A stretch of DNA of 64,000 nt from Gallaecimonas sp045291545 (GCF_045291545.1 NZ_CP149514.1:1116001-1180000); one strand, 5' to 3'; positions 46,596 through 54,975 are shown, numbered from the stretch's first letter. The notes: generated from the letters alone by a model not told the origin. Numbers and translations: made by a program.

Positions 46596-46904
46596 TTAGC
46601 CCTTGGGGCCGGCCAGCGCTGTTAGCCACTGCTCCGGCTCGGCAACAATAAACTCGTAAACCTGCCCGTTACTCAAGGTAACGCGAATGGCGTCGGTAGT
46701 CACGGGCAACAGGCCTCCCCCTTTGCCCAGGCACTTGCTCACGGCGTTAATAGCGCTACGTGCAAAGCGGTAAGGGCCAAGGCCCAGTTGCTGGTTGTAG
46801 GGCGAAAAAAGCACTTCATCAGTGGTGAGTGCCAGCTTGCCATCAGCCTTGGCAACACCGACCTGTAAGGTGGCGGTAGTGGACTTAATTGTGCCAGTGG
46901 TCAT
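46596..46904 (-). CDS. Small PH/GRAM-like protein, unknown
   Basis: 102 residues without signal peptide or membrane helix. Pattern LTTDEVLFSPYNQQLGLGPYRF and IRVTLSNGQVYEFIVAEPEQWLTAL is reminiscent of GRAM/bacterial-PH domains; the resemblance is weak. AAGGA precedes the ATG. Confidence 0.55.
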   Translation of the reverse strand: MTTGTIKSTTATLQVGVAKADGKLALTTDEVLFSPYNQQLGLGPYRFARSAINAVSKCLGKGGGLLPVTTDAIRVTLSNGQVYEFIVAEPEQWLTALAGPKG

Positions 46905-47005
46905 GAGCGTGTTCCTTTGCTGGTAACGGTATTTAAAATAATACGCCGTTTAATAGCGTTATATCCTTACAGGATTGAGGAAATAATACTTCTATAAAGG
47001 GGCTT

Positions 47006-47102
47006 TTATTGCAGGGGTGCGCCCCTGCACGCGCCTGACTTTTGTGGGGCAAAAGTCAGCAAAACCCTTGCCCATGTTCCGCTGGCGCTGCACTTAACGG
47101 GC
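47006..47102. repeat. 97-bp structured repeat, copy A
   Basis: Identical over 97 bp to copy B (49519-49615). Holds two hairpins: GCAGGGG-TGCG-CCCCTGC (47011-47028) and CTGACTTTTG-TGGGG-CAAAAGTCAG (47035-47059). Homology with B continues more loosely to CAGTCAC at about 47128, right at the edge of the cassette pair. No coding potential. Intergenic 46905-47140 holds nothing else. Confidence 0.85.
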
Positions 47103-47141
47103 GGAAAGCGGCTGAGAGCTACAGTCACTTGTTAGCTATAC
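47093..47141 (-). other. attC-like end of cassette 2
   Basis: On the minus strand it starts GTATAGCTAAC, which is the exact reverse complement of the start of the same cassette (GTTAGCTATAC), and closes near CCCGTTAAG. A complementary beginning and end is what excised integron cassettes show. The inner part is short and overlaps repeat copy A, so the right boundary is uncertain. Confidence 0.5.
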
Positions 47142-47512
47142 TATTCACCAATAAGTATATTTATGTAAATACACGACATGCTAACGGCTATAAAACCAAA
47201 AAAGAAGATGCTAAAAGTTCGTCCAGGTATTGCGTGAAAGGCCAGTGAAGGCATTTGCTTTAATATAGGTAACGAAGGCATAAAGAAAACTGAATGGCGT
47301 TCAAATTTTTTATATTTAGCTACAAGATTAGAAAGGAATAATTTTAAACCTGAGGCATAAATTAAAACGAACATTGAAGCACCAAATAACTCAACTATTG
47401 CCATGAGTTCCATATTCATCATGATTTCAGGGCCTGCTACAAGAACAACAATTATTACGGCTAGAGAGTGCCAAATGCCTTTTGATATTGACTTCTTGAT
47501 CCAATCGAGCAC
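47141..47512 (-). CDS. Cassette-borne membrane protein, unknown
   Basis: 123 residues from GTG 47512 with AAGGAGG about 5 nt upstream. Three hydrophobic helices (about 14-33, 37-60 and 98-120) with a basic loop (KYKKFERH) between. AT-rich. The 5' leader from the cassette edge is only about 20 nt and the stop lies right at the attC-like end, typical of gene cassettes. No family recognised. Confidence 0.65.
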   Translation of the reverse strand: MLDWIKKSISKGIWHSLAVIIVVLVAGPEIMMNMELMAIVELFGASMFVLIYASGLKLFLSNLVAKYKKFERHSVFFMPSLPILKQMPSLAFHAIPGRTFSIFFFGFIAVSMSCIYINILIGE

Positions 47513-47528
47513 CGAATCCTCCTTGTAT

Positions 47529-47602
47529 AGCTAACGCCTACATTTGCGGCTGGTTTGGAGCGCAGCGGAAAAACTTTCCGTCAGCAGCGCTTTGTTATGC
47601 AC
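47529..47602 (-). other. attC-like site between the two cassettes
   Basis: Minus-strand site from GTGCATAAC to GGCGTTAGC, 74 bp. Core elements GCATAAC (near RYYYAAC) and GTTAGCT (near GTTRRRY) flank an imperfect inverted sequence: CGGAAA / TTTCCG with GCGC pairs around it. The ATPase stop codon TAA is inside the first core, as often in cassettes. Both neighbours have the complementary ends that insertion at such sites produces. Confidence 0.65.
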
Positions 47603-48884
47603 TTTGAAATCCCGACCTTTTGTAATTTACGATCCACCCACGCGAGCTGACTAATATAGTCCTTCTGCGTTTATCTGTTTCGTCAATCGTGCTTTCAATT
47701 AAATTTGCATCTTCAAGTAGCTTCAGTTGCGGCCGCATAGATTGTTGTGAATCATATCCGAAATCTTCATAGTTACTAGGAGATGCATTGCCACCAGCTG
47801 CAATCAGGTCATCAAACACCTTCCAGGCTCTATTTCCCACGCCTTTTGTATCTATTTCATATTTATCAGCCGTTTCTGCCATCCATGCTTCGATTAGTGC
47901 TAACTTGTCTTTAGAATCGGTGGGTATATTTTCACCGAGGTGGGCCCATAGAGCGAAGTCTTCGCAGTACTTAAGAGCATTCCGAAGGTTACGGTTTCCA
48001 ATTTTATAAATATGTGTAAAACCATCAGCTTCGACTGGAGCGTTAGCACTTTCAAGTGCATATATTTCTAATCTTTTTGATAAAGCCAATTCGGCATCAG
48101 CATCGCGAATAGGGTCTATATCTAACGGATCGGCAAGTACGCCTTGCAGTCTAGGAGATGAAGCAGAGCTTCTTATTATTCCTCTTGCACCACAAAGAAC
48201 CCAACGCAGGCCATTTATATTTAATAATTCATCCCGCATGGCTTCCAATAACTCTCGTGCACCTCTTGAGGTCTCCAATAGCTCCAAATTATCGATGGTA
48301 CATATAAAGCCACCAGTAGATCTTGACGGAAAACAATCTTGCAACCAAGACTGAATTGCCACCACGAATCCGGATTCTGTGAATCCAGCACCGCTGTTTG
48401 GCGTGGTCGACCGGGTTGCATTCCCACCAAATCCTGCAAAACTTGCACCTCCACCTGTCAGGTGAAAGAGTGGCGAATTAAGCCACTGATTAATATTGTC
48501 TATCTCTGGAACGTTATAGCCTTTTTCTTTAAGCGCTTCATGGTTAGTAATAAAGGCTTGAGCAACAGAGAAAAGTACTTTTTGCCTAAAGCTTTGTAGG
48601 CTGTCCTCACTGGTTAGCTGGAAAGGCGGTTCGATTGGAATAAATGCTGGCCCTGATCCATTGATGAAGTCCTTAAAAAGCTTAAACCCTGAAACCGACA
48701 CTAGGCTGGTTTTTCCAACTCCGTTAGGACCTTCAAGCGTGGGGTGAGTGTCAGATGACTTAATATAGGTCATTAGTTTACGCAACTCTGAATCACGGCC
48801 AACGAGAAGCTCTACACCCTCTTCATTGGCCTTAATAGGGCGAGGGCTATACGGGTTATCTCTAAAACCTAATTCGTTCCACAT
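47595..48884 (-). CDS. Cassette-borne AAA-type ATPase with C-terminal winged helix
   Basis: 429 residues. Walker A GPNGVGKTSL (52-61), Walker B-like FICTIDNLELL (193-203), sensor-1-like LRWVLCGARG (226-235), an arginine-rich RNLRNALKYCEDF near 300, and a C-terminal winged-helix-like part (about 350-429). The N-terminus WNELGFRDNPYSPRPI recalls ORC/Cdc6- or ExeA/STAND-like ATPases. AT-rich relative to the host. Could serve in replication, transposition or defence; nothing here decides it. No partner nuclease is adjacent. Confidence 0.75.
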   Translation of the reverse strand: MWNELGFRDNPYSPRPIKANEEGVELLVGRDSELRKLMTYIKSSDTHPTLEGPNGVGKTSLVSVSGFKLFKDFINGSGPAFIPIEPPFQLTSEDSLQSFRQKVLFSVAQAFITNHEALKEKGYNVPEIDNINQWLNSPLFHLTGGGASFAGFGGNATRSTTPNSGAGFTESGFVVAIQSWLQDCFPSRSTGGFICTIDNLELLETSRGARELLEAMRDELLNINGLRWVLCGARGIIRSSASSPRLQGVLADPLDIDPIRDADAELALSKRLEIYALESANAPVEADGFTHIYKIGNRNLRNALKYCEDFALWAHLGENIPTDSKDKLALIEAWMAETADKYEIDTKGVGNRAWKVFDDLIAAGGNASPSNYEDFGYDSQQSMRPQLKLLEDANLIESTIDETDKRRRTILVSSRGWIVNYKRSGFQSA

Positions 48885-49330
48885 AGAATATCCTTTGTTT
48901 AATTCACAGTGCGCCTATTGCATAACAATAGTTATGAAGTCGGCTCGTTTTTATTCATTAGAGCATTATTCCGAACAACCGCAACTCGTTCTTTTACAAG
49001 ACTAATGTATCCAAGCAGCTGCGCAAAAATGCGTCGGCTTCTTTTGCTGGTTTGACCGGCTTCTTATCTTGAAGTCGGACCTTATTACTTACTTATATTA
49101 ATCAATACCTTGTAGACACCCTATCGGAATATATGAGCCAAGGGTGGGTAATAAAGGTGCCAGATTGTCACACCTCGGCTGGATATACTGTATTCCCATC
49201 CAAAAACCTGAACGACGCAACCCACTGTTTGATAGTCTGCCATGCCTGCCAGTATGGCTCTTGGGGCCCCTTTAAGTGCAGCGCCGGGGTGGAAGCTGCG
49301 ATAGGGCCGTTGAGCCAGGGAAGGCGAAAC
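48885..49330. other. Gene-free upstream edge of cassette 1
   Basis: GTTATGC on the minus strand (48926-48920) is the probable start of cassette 1; it is complementary to GCATAAC in the attC at its far end. It is preceded by CATAAC, giving a small palindrome with a TATT centre. 48930-49130 is AT-rich with GAAGTCGG / CCGACTTC pairs and no convincing gene or integrase. 49131-49330 holds no supported gene. Confidence 0.5.
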
Positions 49331-49331
49331 A

Positions 49332-49367
49332 GGTGAGTACGTGTCAGGACACGCGTACGAGCCGGTG
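49332..49367 (+). repeat. 36-bp inverted module, first copy
   Basis: 33 of 36 bases match the reverse complement of 49849-49884. Core is a palindrome CGTGTC-AG-GACACG. The following stretch 49422-49454 carries a second hairpin, GTTCCTTTCTT / AAGAAAGGAAC. Confidence 0.75.
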
Positions 49368-49460
49368 CCCGGTAAGCGGCTTACAGCACGGATTGAGCGT
49401 AACGCTGGGGTGGCCTTCTTTCGGTTCCTTTCTTTGGCCAAGCAAGAAAGGAACACGCCC

Positions 49461-49615
49461 GCCGGTGCGGGAACCGGCAAACAAATAGCTGTGCCGCAGG
49501 CACATCAAAATCCAGTATTTATTGCAGGGGTGCGCCCCTGCACGCGCCTGACTTTTGTGGGGCAAAAGTCAGCAAAACCCTTGCCCATGTTCCGCTGGCG
49601 CTGCACTTAACGGGC
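49461..49615. repeat. Structured repeat, unit 1 (contains 97-bp copy B)
   Basis: Four hairpins in order: GCCGGT..ACCGGC (49461-49478), TGTGCC-GCA-GGCACA (49490-49504), GCAGGGG..CCCCTGC (49524-49541), CTGACTTTTG..CAAAAGTCAG (49548-49572). The last 97 bp are identical to copy A on the other side of the cassettes. Small frames here are not genes. Confidence 0.8.
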
Positions 49616-49686
49616 AGAAAAGCAAACAGAAGACCGCAGTCACAATTATCAATAGCGAGTGAGTCAGGGCTGGACAAAACCCGCCT

Positions 49687-49830
49687 GCCGGTGCGGGAGC
49701 CGGCACACAAAGAGCTGTGCCGCAGGCACATCAAAATCCAGTATTTATTGTAGGGGGCGCCCCTACACGCGCCTGACTTTTGGGGGGCAAAAGTCAGCAA
49801 AACCCTCGCCCATGTTCCGCGCTGACGCTG
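49687..49830. repeat. Structured repeat, unit 2 (diverged)
   Basis: Same four-hairpin order as unit 1. First loop-stem is GCCGGT..GCCGGC; the third hairpin has become GTAGGGG..CCCCTAC, a paired change that keeps the stem. Ends near GCGCTGACGC, where a foreign module begins. Confidence 0.75.
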
Positions 49831-49848
49831 TGTTCGTCATTCCCGGTT

Positions 49849-49884
49849 CACCGGTTCATACGCGTGTCCTGACACGTATTCACC
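49849..49884 (-). repeat. 36-bp inverted module, second copy
   Basis: Reverse-complement partner of 49332-49367 with three mismatches; the CGTGTC-AG-GACACG palindrome is unchanged. It splits unit 2 between the hairpin part and CGCTGCACTTAACGGGC at 49932-49948. Confidence 0.75.
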
Positions 49885-49931
49885 TGCTTCGGCGTCCTGC
49901 CTCAGCTGAACCTTCATTCCTGCCACAGCGG

Positions 49932-50010
49932 CGCTGCACTTAACGGGCAAAGGAACCTGGTTGCCGGTGCGGAAACCGGCACGTAAACAGCAGTGCCGCA
50001 GGCACATCAA
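49932..50010. repeat. Structured repeat, unit 3 (partial)
   Basis: Begins with the CGCTGCACTTAACGGGC end of unit 2, then a third GCCGGT..ACCGGC hairpin (49963-49980) and GTGCC-GCA-GGCAC (49993-50005). The remaining hairpins are missing. 50010-50227 shows nothing supported. Confidence 0.65.
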
Positions 50011-50227
50011 ATGCGTTAAAGAGTGTCAGAAAGGGGGATTTAGCCACGCTACCGCCCCTGCGTTGCGGGCCGCACCTTCCCTGGTTTTCTGGCTGTTGGC
50101 GTTACCTTACGCCGGCCTGGGCCATTATTTCAGTAACAGATGACGTTACTGTGAGTGGCTTCACATTGTTTATTATCAATGCCTTAGCCGCCCGAAGGCG
50201 GCTGGGCTTGGCTATATGGCGGTTAGC

Positions 50228-50668
50228 TTAGAAGCTGCTGTTGATCACGTCGCCGTTATCGAGCTTGCACTGGCCCACGCCGCCACCGGCGATACCGCTG
50301 TCAGGTTGCTCCAGGGTGAATACGCAATGCATGGAGCCGCCTTTATCGCCCATCAGTACGGCAGCGGCGTTAGAGGTATTGCCGCCACCGCTGTACACGC
50401 CAATATCGTTTGATTTGCCACCGAAAGTGAGGCCAGAGTCAGTGGTGCTGCCGACTACCACTTTACCGGTGTAGTGTTCACCGCTGGGTAGGGTGGTGCT
50501 CAGGGTGCCGCTTTGAGCCAAAAAGCGTTGCTGGTAGTGCATAGTGACGGGCTTGCCGTTCATACGGCCGTTGATGCTGCCGGTCATGGTACAGGCGCTG
50601 AGCCCGGCAAGCATGATGGCCACAGTGGCGAAGCGGGCAACACGCCAAGGCTTGTTGTGGTGACTCAT
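50228..50668 (-). CDS. Small exported lipoprotein, unknown
   Basis: 146 residues. Lipobox MLAGLSAC (Cys near 26) followed by a Gly/Ser/Thr-rich beta part with a Cys pair (MHCVFTLEQ, GQCKLDNGD). AAGGAGA lies 6 nt before ATG 50668. No family recognised. Host-like base composition. Confidence 0.68.
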   Translation of the reverse strand: MSHHNKPWRVARFATVAIMLAGLSACTMTGSINGRMNGKPVTMHYQQRFLAQSGTLSTTLPSGEHYTGKVVVGSTTDSGLTFGGKSNDIGVYSGGGNTSNAAAVLMGDKGGSMHCVFTLEQPDSGIAGGGVGQCKLDNGDVINSSF

Positions 50669-50716
50669 AGGTATCTCCTTGGTAAATAGTGGCGTCATCA
50701 GTGGTTGTTCACGGTG

Positions 50717-51577
50717 CTACGCCGGGGGCTGATAGGGCGAGAAGCGTAATATTAGTTTTTGCTGTTGTGGCCGTGCCTTACCGGCGACAACCAGCGGTTT
50801 ATAACGCCATTTTTTGACGGCTGTTATGGCGGCGGCATCAAACAGCTGCGCGGGGTGAGACTGGGTTACCTGAATATGCTGCGGTTTGCCGTGGATATCG
50901 ATGTCAAACTGCAACATGACGTAACCGGCAATGTGCCCGGCTGCAGCGGCCTGGGGGTAGACCGGGTCACTGCGGCGCAGCGCCAGCGGATGGTGGCGGG
51001 AATAGTGGTCAATGTTCACTCCCAAAGGGCTTTGCTGGCCAAACACATCCTCTACGTCAATTGGCTTTAGCAACCGGTAATCACTGGCAGTGGTGCACAG
51101 GTAGTGGGGCATGGCCCGCTCTAATGCCGGGCCACTGAGCCGGTAGTGGCAGTCTGTTTGGTCATCCAATAGCCCTTTGAGGCTGCGTGTGAGCAGCTGC
51201 CCTGATGCCGGGTGATCGGGCTGGTACTTATGCAGCCGGTAACTGGCATTGTAGGGCTTGCCGGCCCAATGGGTAATGATGGCCGGCAAGCCATAACCGA
51301 CACTGAGCCAGAGCATGCAACCAAAGGCCAGCGGTAACGCCAGCAAGGTTAATGCCTTGCGATAAAGGGATTTTGCTTGGCGAAATTGCCAGTGGCCGCT
51401 GCCATAAGCCCACCAGATGGCCAAGGTAATGGGTATCGCCAGAGCCAGGCTGAGCCACTTGGCGCTGTGCTGCCAGGCGGCGGTAGGAATAAAATTAGCG
51501 TAGATGCCCCAGTAGCCAGTGGCGGTGAGTAACAACAGCGCAACACTGAAAAGTGTTTGGCTGGGTGAGCGGCTCAT
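50717..51577 (-). CDS. Membrane-anchored TonB-C-domain protein
   Basis: 286 residues with three N-terminal membrane helices (about 8-30, 40-60 and 75-95), a periplasmic middle part and a C-terminal TonB-like domain: DPVYPQAAAAGHIAGYVMLQFDI, VTQSHPAQLFDAAAITAVKKWRYKP. Unlike true TonB it lacks a Pro-rich spacer and has several anchors. Role unknown; may contact envelope proteins. Confidence 0.72.
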   Translation of the reverse strand: MSRSPSQTLFSVALLLLTATGYWGIYANFIPTAAWQHSAKWLSLALAIPITLAIWWAYGSGHWQFRQAKSLYRKALTLLALPLAFGCMLWLSVGYGLPAIITHWAGKPYNASYRLHKYQPDHPASGQLLTRSLKGLLDDQTDCHYRLSGPALERAMPHYLCTTASDYRLLKPIDVEDVFGQQSPLGVNIDHYSRHHPLALRRSDPVYPQAAAAGHIAGYVMLQFDIDIHGKPQHIQVTQSHPAQLFDAAAITAVKKWRYKPLVVAGKARPQQQKLILRFSPYQPPA

Positions 51578-51721
51578 GGGTGGGCATCCTTCTTCACTGC
51601 ATCAGCATCCCTGACATAACACCGCTACCATACCGTGCTGCTGGCGCCGCTCAAACGCAGCAATGTAAAAAAGTGTGTTTCGGCTACTGCGCCAGTATGT
51701 GCCATTTGCAACAGCCAGTGG

Positions 51722-53473
51722 TTAGAGTTCGGCGTCCTGACGCAGCAGCTTGGCTAACTGGCTGCGGCTGGCCTGCACCAGTTGAATACGCGCCTGTTCG
51801 TCATCGATGTGTTCAACGGCGGCATCCAGTAAAGCTTCGTCGTGTTCACGGAATTTACTAACAATATCCAGCACTTCTGGCTCGGGAATACCCAGTGCCA
51901 GTAAGGTGGCCTGAGTGGCTTCCAGGCCGGAGGTGAAGGTTTCCCGAAAGACCTGATGAACTTTTTTCTCGCGCAGTTCAATGGCATGTAAACGGTCTAT
52001 GGCCCGGGCCAGTAGTGTCAGGTTGGGGAAGCGGGCCTGGCACAGGGCAACAATGGCCATGGCGTCTTTTTTGTCGTCTACTGCCAGCACCAGAATGTCA
52101 GCCTCATGGGCGCGGGCCTGATTAAGCAGTTCGTACTCGGTGGCATTACCCAAAAATACCTCGGCGCCATATTTACGCACCAGCGAGACGTGCGTGGCGT
52201 TTTTATCCAGGGCAATGAAGGGGATGCGGTAGGCCGCCAGTACCCGGCCAACAATCTGCCCGAAGCGGCCAAAGCCAGCAATGATCACCCGGGGTTTGTC
52301 TGTGGGGTCGGGTTTGGGCGCATCCAGTTCACTGACCGGCGCCGTGCAGCGACGGCGCACCTGGGCAAAGAGCCAGGGGGTGAGCACCATCGACAAACCC
52401 ACCACCAGCACCAGCAGGTTTTGCTGATAGCGCGTAAGCAGGCCGCTGGCGCCGGCCTGGCTGGCCAGTACAAAGGCAAACTCACCCCCTTCACTGAGCA
52501 ATACCGCCAGTTGCAGAGCTTCTTTGTTACTGTGGCCCCAAAGCCTGGCCAGTGGCCACAGCACGGCCACTTTTACCAGTAACAGCAGCGCCAGGGCGCC
52601 GAGCACCACCAGTGGTGTCGTCCACAGTAAAGACAGCTTTAAAATCATGCCGATGGCCATAAAAAACAGCCCCAAAAGCAAGCCCTTGAATGGCTCGATG
52701 TCGGCGTGTAACTGGTGGCGGTAAGACGAGTTGGCCAGCAACATGCCGGCTAGAAAGGCGCCCATGCCGGCCGACAGCCCCAGCTGCTCCATCAGCCAGG
52801 CACTGCCCAGCACCAGCAGCAGTGCCAGCGCGGTCAAGACTTCCCGCACCCGCGCCGCAACCACCAGCTCCATGACCTTCGGCAGGGCGTAGCGGGCAAA
52901 CAGCCCCAGCCCGGCAAAAGCGCCCAGCAGCACATACCAGGGCGCCAGTTGGCTGTGGCCGCTACCGGGTGCCAGCGCGGCCAGTATCAGCAACAAAGGC
53001 ACTACCGCCATGTCTTGAAACAGCAGTACGGCAAAGGCGTCCAGACCTTTTTTGGATGCCAGCAGGCTGTGCTCTTTTAATAGTTGCACGGCAAAGGCCG
53101 TGGACGACAGCGCCAGCGCGGCGCCAATCACCAGTGCCGCTGGCCAGCTAAGGCCAAACAACAGAGCGATGCCGGCAAAAGCTGCCATGCTCAGCAACAG
53201 TTGCCCCAGGCCCAGTACAAAAATGCTGTTTTTCAGTTGCAGTACCCGCCCTGGCGACAGCTCCAGCCCCAGTACAAACAGCATCAGCACCACCCCCAGC
53301 TCAGAAAAGTGCAGCACCGTGTCGGCATCGCCCACCAAGTTCAGTACCGACGGCCCCAGCATCAGCCCGGCGGCCAGGTACGCCAGAATGGGGCTGAGAC
53401 CCAGGCGGCGAAACAGCGGCACACCCAATACGGCAGCCAGTAAAAAGAGCAACACGAGATCCATGGTGAGCAT
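51722..53473 (-). CDS. Kef-type K+/H+ antiporter with RCK/TrkA-N domain
   Basis: 583 residues. N-terminal CPA2 antiporter part (about 12 helices) with LELSPGRVLQLKNSIFVLG and DAFAVLLFQDMAVVPLLLI; then a TrkA-N Rossmann domain VIIAGFGRFGQIVGRVL (about 410-530) and a short C-terminal tail with coiled-coil character. Resembles KefB/KefC; glutathione gating is known for those, not shown here. ATG 53473 has AGGA upstream; MDLVLL at 53464 is the alternative. Confidence 0.87.
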   Translation of the reverse strand: MLTMDLVLLFLLAAVLGVPLFRRLGLSPILAYLAAGLMLGPSVLNLVGDADTVLHFSELGVVLMLFVLGLELSPGRVLQLKNSIFVLGLGQLLLSMAAFAGIALLFGLSWPAALVIGAALALSSTAFAVQLLKEHSLLASKKGLDAFAVLLFQDMAVVPLLLILAALAPGSGHSQLAPWYVLLGAFAGLGLFARYALPKVMELVVAARVREVLTALALLLVLGSAWLMEQLGLSAGMGAFLAGMLLANSSYRHQLHADIEPFKGLLLGLFFMAIGMILKLSLLWTTPLVVLGALALLLLVKVAVLWPLARLWGHSNKEALQLAVLLSEGGEFAFVLASQAGASGLLTRYQQNLLVLVVGLSMVLTPWLFAQVRRRCTAPVSELDAPKPDPTDKPRVIIAGFGRFGQIVGRVLAAYRIPFIALDKNATHVSLVRKYGAEVFLGNATEYELLNQARAHEADILVLAVDDKKDAMAIVALCQARFPNLTLLARAIDRLHAIELREKKVHQVFRETFTSGLEATQATLLALGIPEPEVLDIVSKFREHDEALLDAAVEHIDDEQARIQLVQASRSQLAKLLRQDAEL

Positions 53474-53631
53474 GAGCAGTTCCTGCGCGGGTAATGCTGT
53501 GCAGTGTGTCAAAGCCTGCGGCTGGCGCCAAGATGCGTTAACCGGCCGCTGCGCTGCGGCCATGGGCCAGCATGGTGGCGGCCATTGCGTTATAGTGCCG
53601 CCGCCTTATTCACACGACCATAAAAATAACC

Positions 53632-54909
53632 ATGAAAGATTCCCTGACAACCCGCATTTTTATTGCTCTGCTTGCCGGTATTCTGGTGGGCGCCATCAGC
53701 CGCTGGCTACTCGCCGATGTAGCTTTTATTGAGCACACAGTGATCCACGGCCTGTTTGCCACCGCCGGCGGTATTTTTGTATCGCTGATCAAGTTGCTGG
53801 TAGTGCCATTGGTGTTTGTTTCTATCGTCAACGGCGTGTGTTCTTTGGACGACCTCGGCCAGTTTGGCCGGCTCGGCAGCAAAACTTTTGTGCTGTATCT
53901 GGTCAATACCGTGCTGGCTATTAGCATGGCGCTGGCTATTGGCCTGTGGCTGGCACCGGGGCAGGGTGCCGGCCTTACTGTCAACGGGGCGCCTTATCAC
54001 GCCAGCTTGACCCAGGCGCCGTCGCTGCTGGCACTGATTGCCTCGGTGGTGCCATCTAACCCGGTCAAAGCCTTCGTTGACGGCAACATGCTGCAAATTC
54101 TGTTTATGGCGATCATCGTCGGTATTGCCATCAAGGGCCTGGAAAAAGACGAAGCCGGTGCTGCTTCGCGCGGCTTTGCCATTGCCAATAACCTGATGAT
54201 GCGGCTGGTGGCAATGGTGATGGCACTGGCGCCTTACGGGGTGTTTTTTCTTACCACCGAGCTGGCGGCGTCGCTCAACACCCAGGCTATTAGTGCTGTG
54301 GGTTCCTACGTGGCCACCAACCTGTCGGTAATGCTGCTGTGGATCCTGGTGTTTTATCCGTTGGTGATCAGCACCTTTACCGGTATCAGCCCGCTGCTGT
54401 ATCTGGCCAAGTTGCGCGAACAAATCTTCTTTTCGTTATCCACTGCCAGCTCCAATGCCACCATTCCAGTGACCTTCAAAACCCTCACCGAGAAGCTGGG
54501 CGTTGACCGCAATGTAGCCGGTTTTGGCGTACCTTTGGGTGCCACCATGAACATGTCAGGCTCTGCCATTTACATGACCATCGCCACCCTGTTTGTAGCT
54601 AATGCCTATGGCACCGGCCTGGAAAGCAGCCAGCTGCTGACCCTCGGTGTTACCGCCTTTTTGCTGGCCATTGCTACCGGCGGAGTGCCGGGCGGTGCGG
54701 CGGTCACTACCGGCGTGTTGCTGCACCAGTTGGGCCTGCCGATGGAGGCCATGGCCATTATTCTGGCAGTGGATCGCATCTGTGATGCCTTCGTTACCAC
54801 CACCAATGTGGTGGGGGATACGGCAGTTGCGACATTGGTGGCGCGCACCGAGCAATCACTGTGCCACGACACCTTAAAACGTACTGATAACGTATTGGCA
54901 CAACAGTGA
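53632..54909 (+). CDS. Dicarboxylate/amino-acid:cation symporter (DAACS)
   Basis: 425 residues. Family motifs SLIKLLVVPLVFVSI, SLSTASSNATIPVT (the reentrant Ser-rich loop), GVPLGATMNMSGSAIYM and the C-terminal VDRICDAFVTTTNVVGD. Imports C4-dicarboxylates or glutamate/aspartate with Na+ or H+; the substrate cannot be fixed. No clear Shine-Dalgarno. Divergent from the Kef gene. Confidence 0.88.
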   Translation: MKDSLTTRIFIALLAGILVGAISRWLLADVAFIEHTVIHGLFATAGGIFVSLIKLLVVPLVFVSIVNGVCSLDDLGQFGRLGSKTFVLYLVNTVLAISMALAIGLWLAPGQGAGLTVNGAPYHASLTQAPSLLALIASVVPSNPVKAFVDGNMLQILFMAIIVGIAIKGLEKDEAGAASRGFAIANNLMMRLVAMVMALAPYGVFFLTTELAASLNTQAISAVGSYVATNLSVMLLWILVFYPLVISTFTGISPLLYLAKLREQIFFSLSTASSNATIPVTFKTLTEKLGVDRNVAGFGVPLGATMNMSGSAIYMTIATLFVANAYGTGLESSQLLTLGVTAFLLAIATGGVPGGAAVTTGVLLHQLGLPMEAMAIILAVDRICDAFVTTTNVVGDTAVATLVARTEQSLCHDTLKRTDNVLAQQ

Positions 54910-54914
54910 AAAGG

Positions 54915-54939
54915 ACCCCGGCCTGGCCGGGGTTTGTTT
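54915..54939 (+). terminator. Terminator after DAACS transporter
   Basis: CCCCGG / CCGGGG stem with short loop and a T-rich tail, 6 nt after the stop. Confidence 0.75.
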
Positions 54940-54975
54940 TGATATACTGGCCAAAACCCTTTGCTTGCGGCCAGT

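Noticed and set aside
47141..48884. Confident phage-defence system
   Set aside because: An ATPase and a small membrane protein are suggestive, but no known effector domain or defence neighbour is present, so it is kept only as a hypothesis.
49332..49884. Insertion sequence ends
   Set aside because: The inverted copies enclose no transposase frame and no flanking target duplication was seen.
49461..50010. CRISPR array
   Set aside because: Only three irregular units, unequal spacing, several different hairpins per unit and no cas genes.
49121..50143. Several 60-119-residue frames in the repeat area
   Set aside because: They read through hairpins, occur on both strands in overlapping frames, and show no ribosome sites or protein-like composition.
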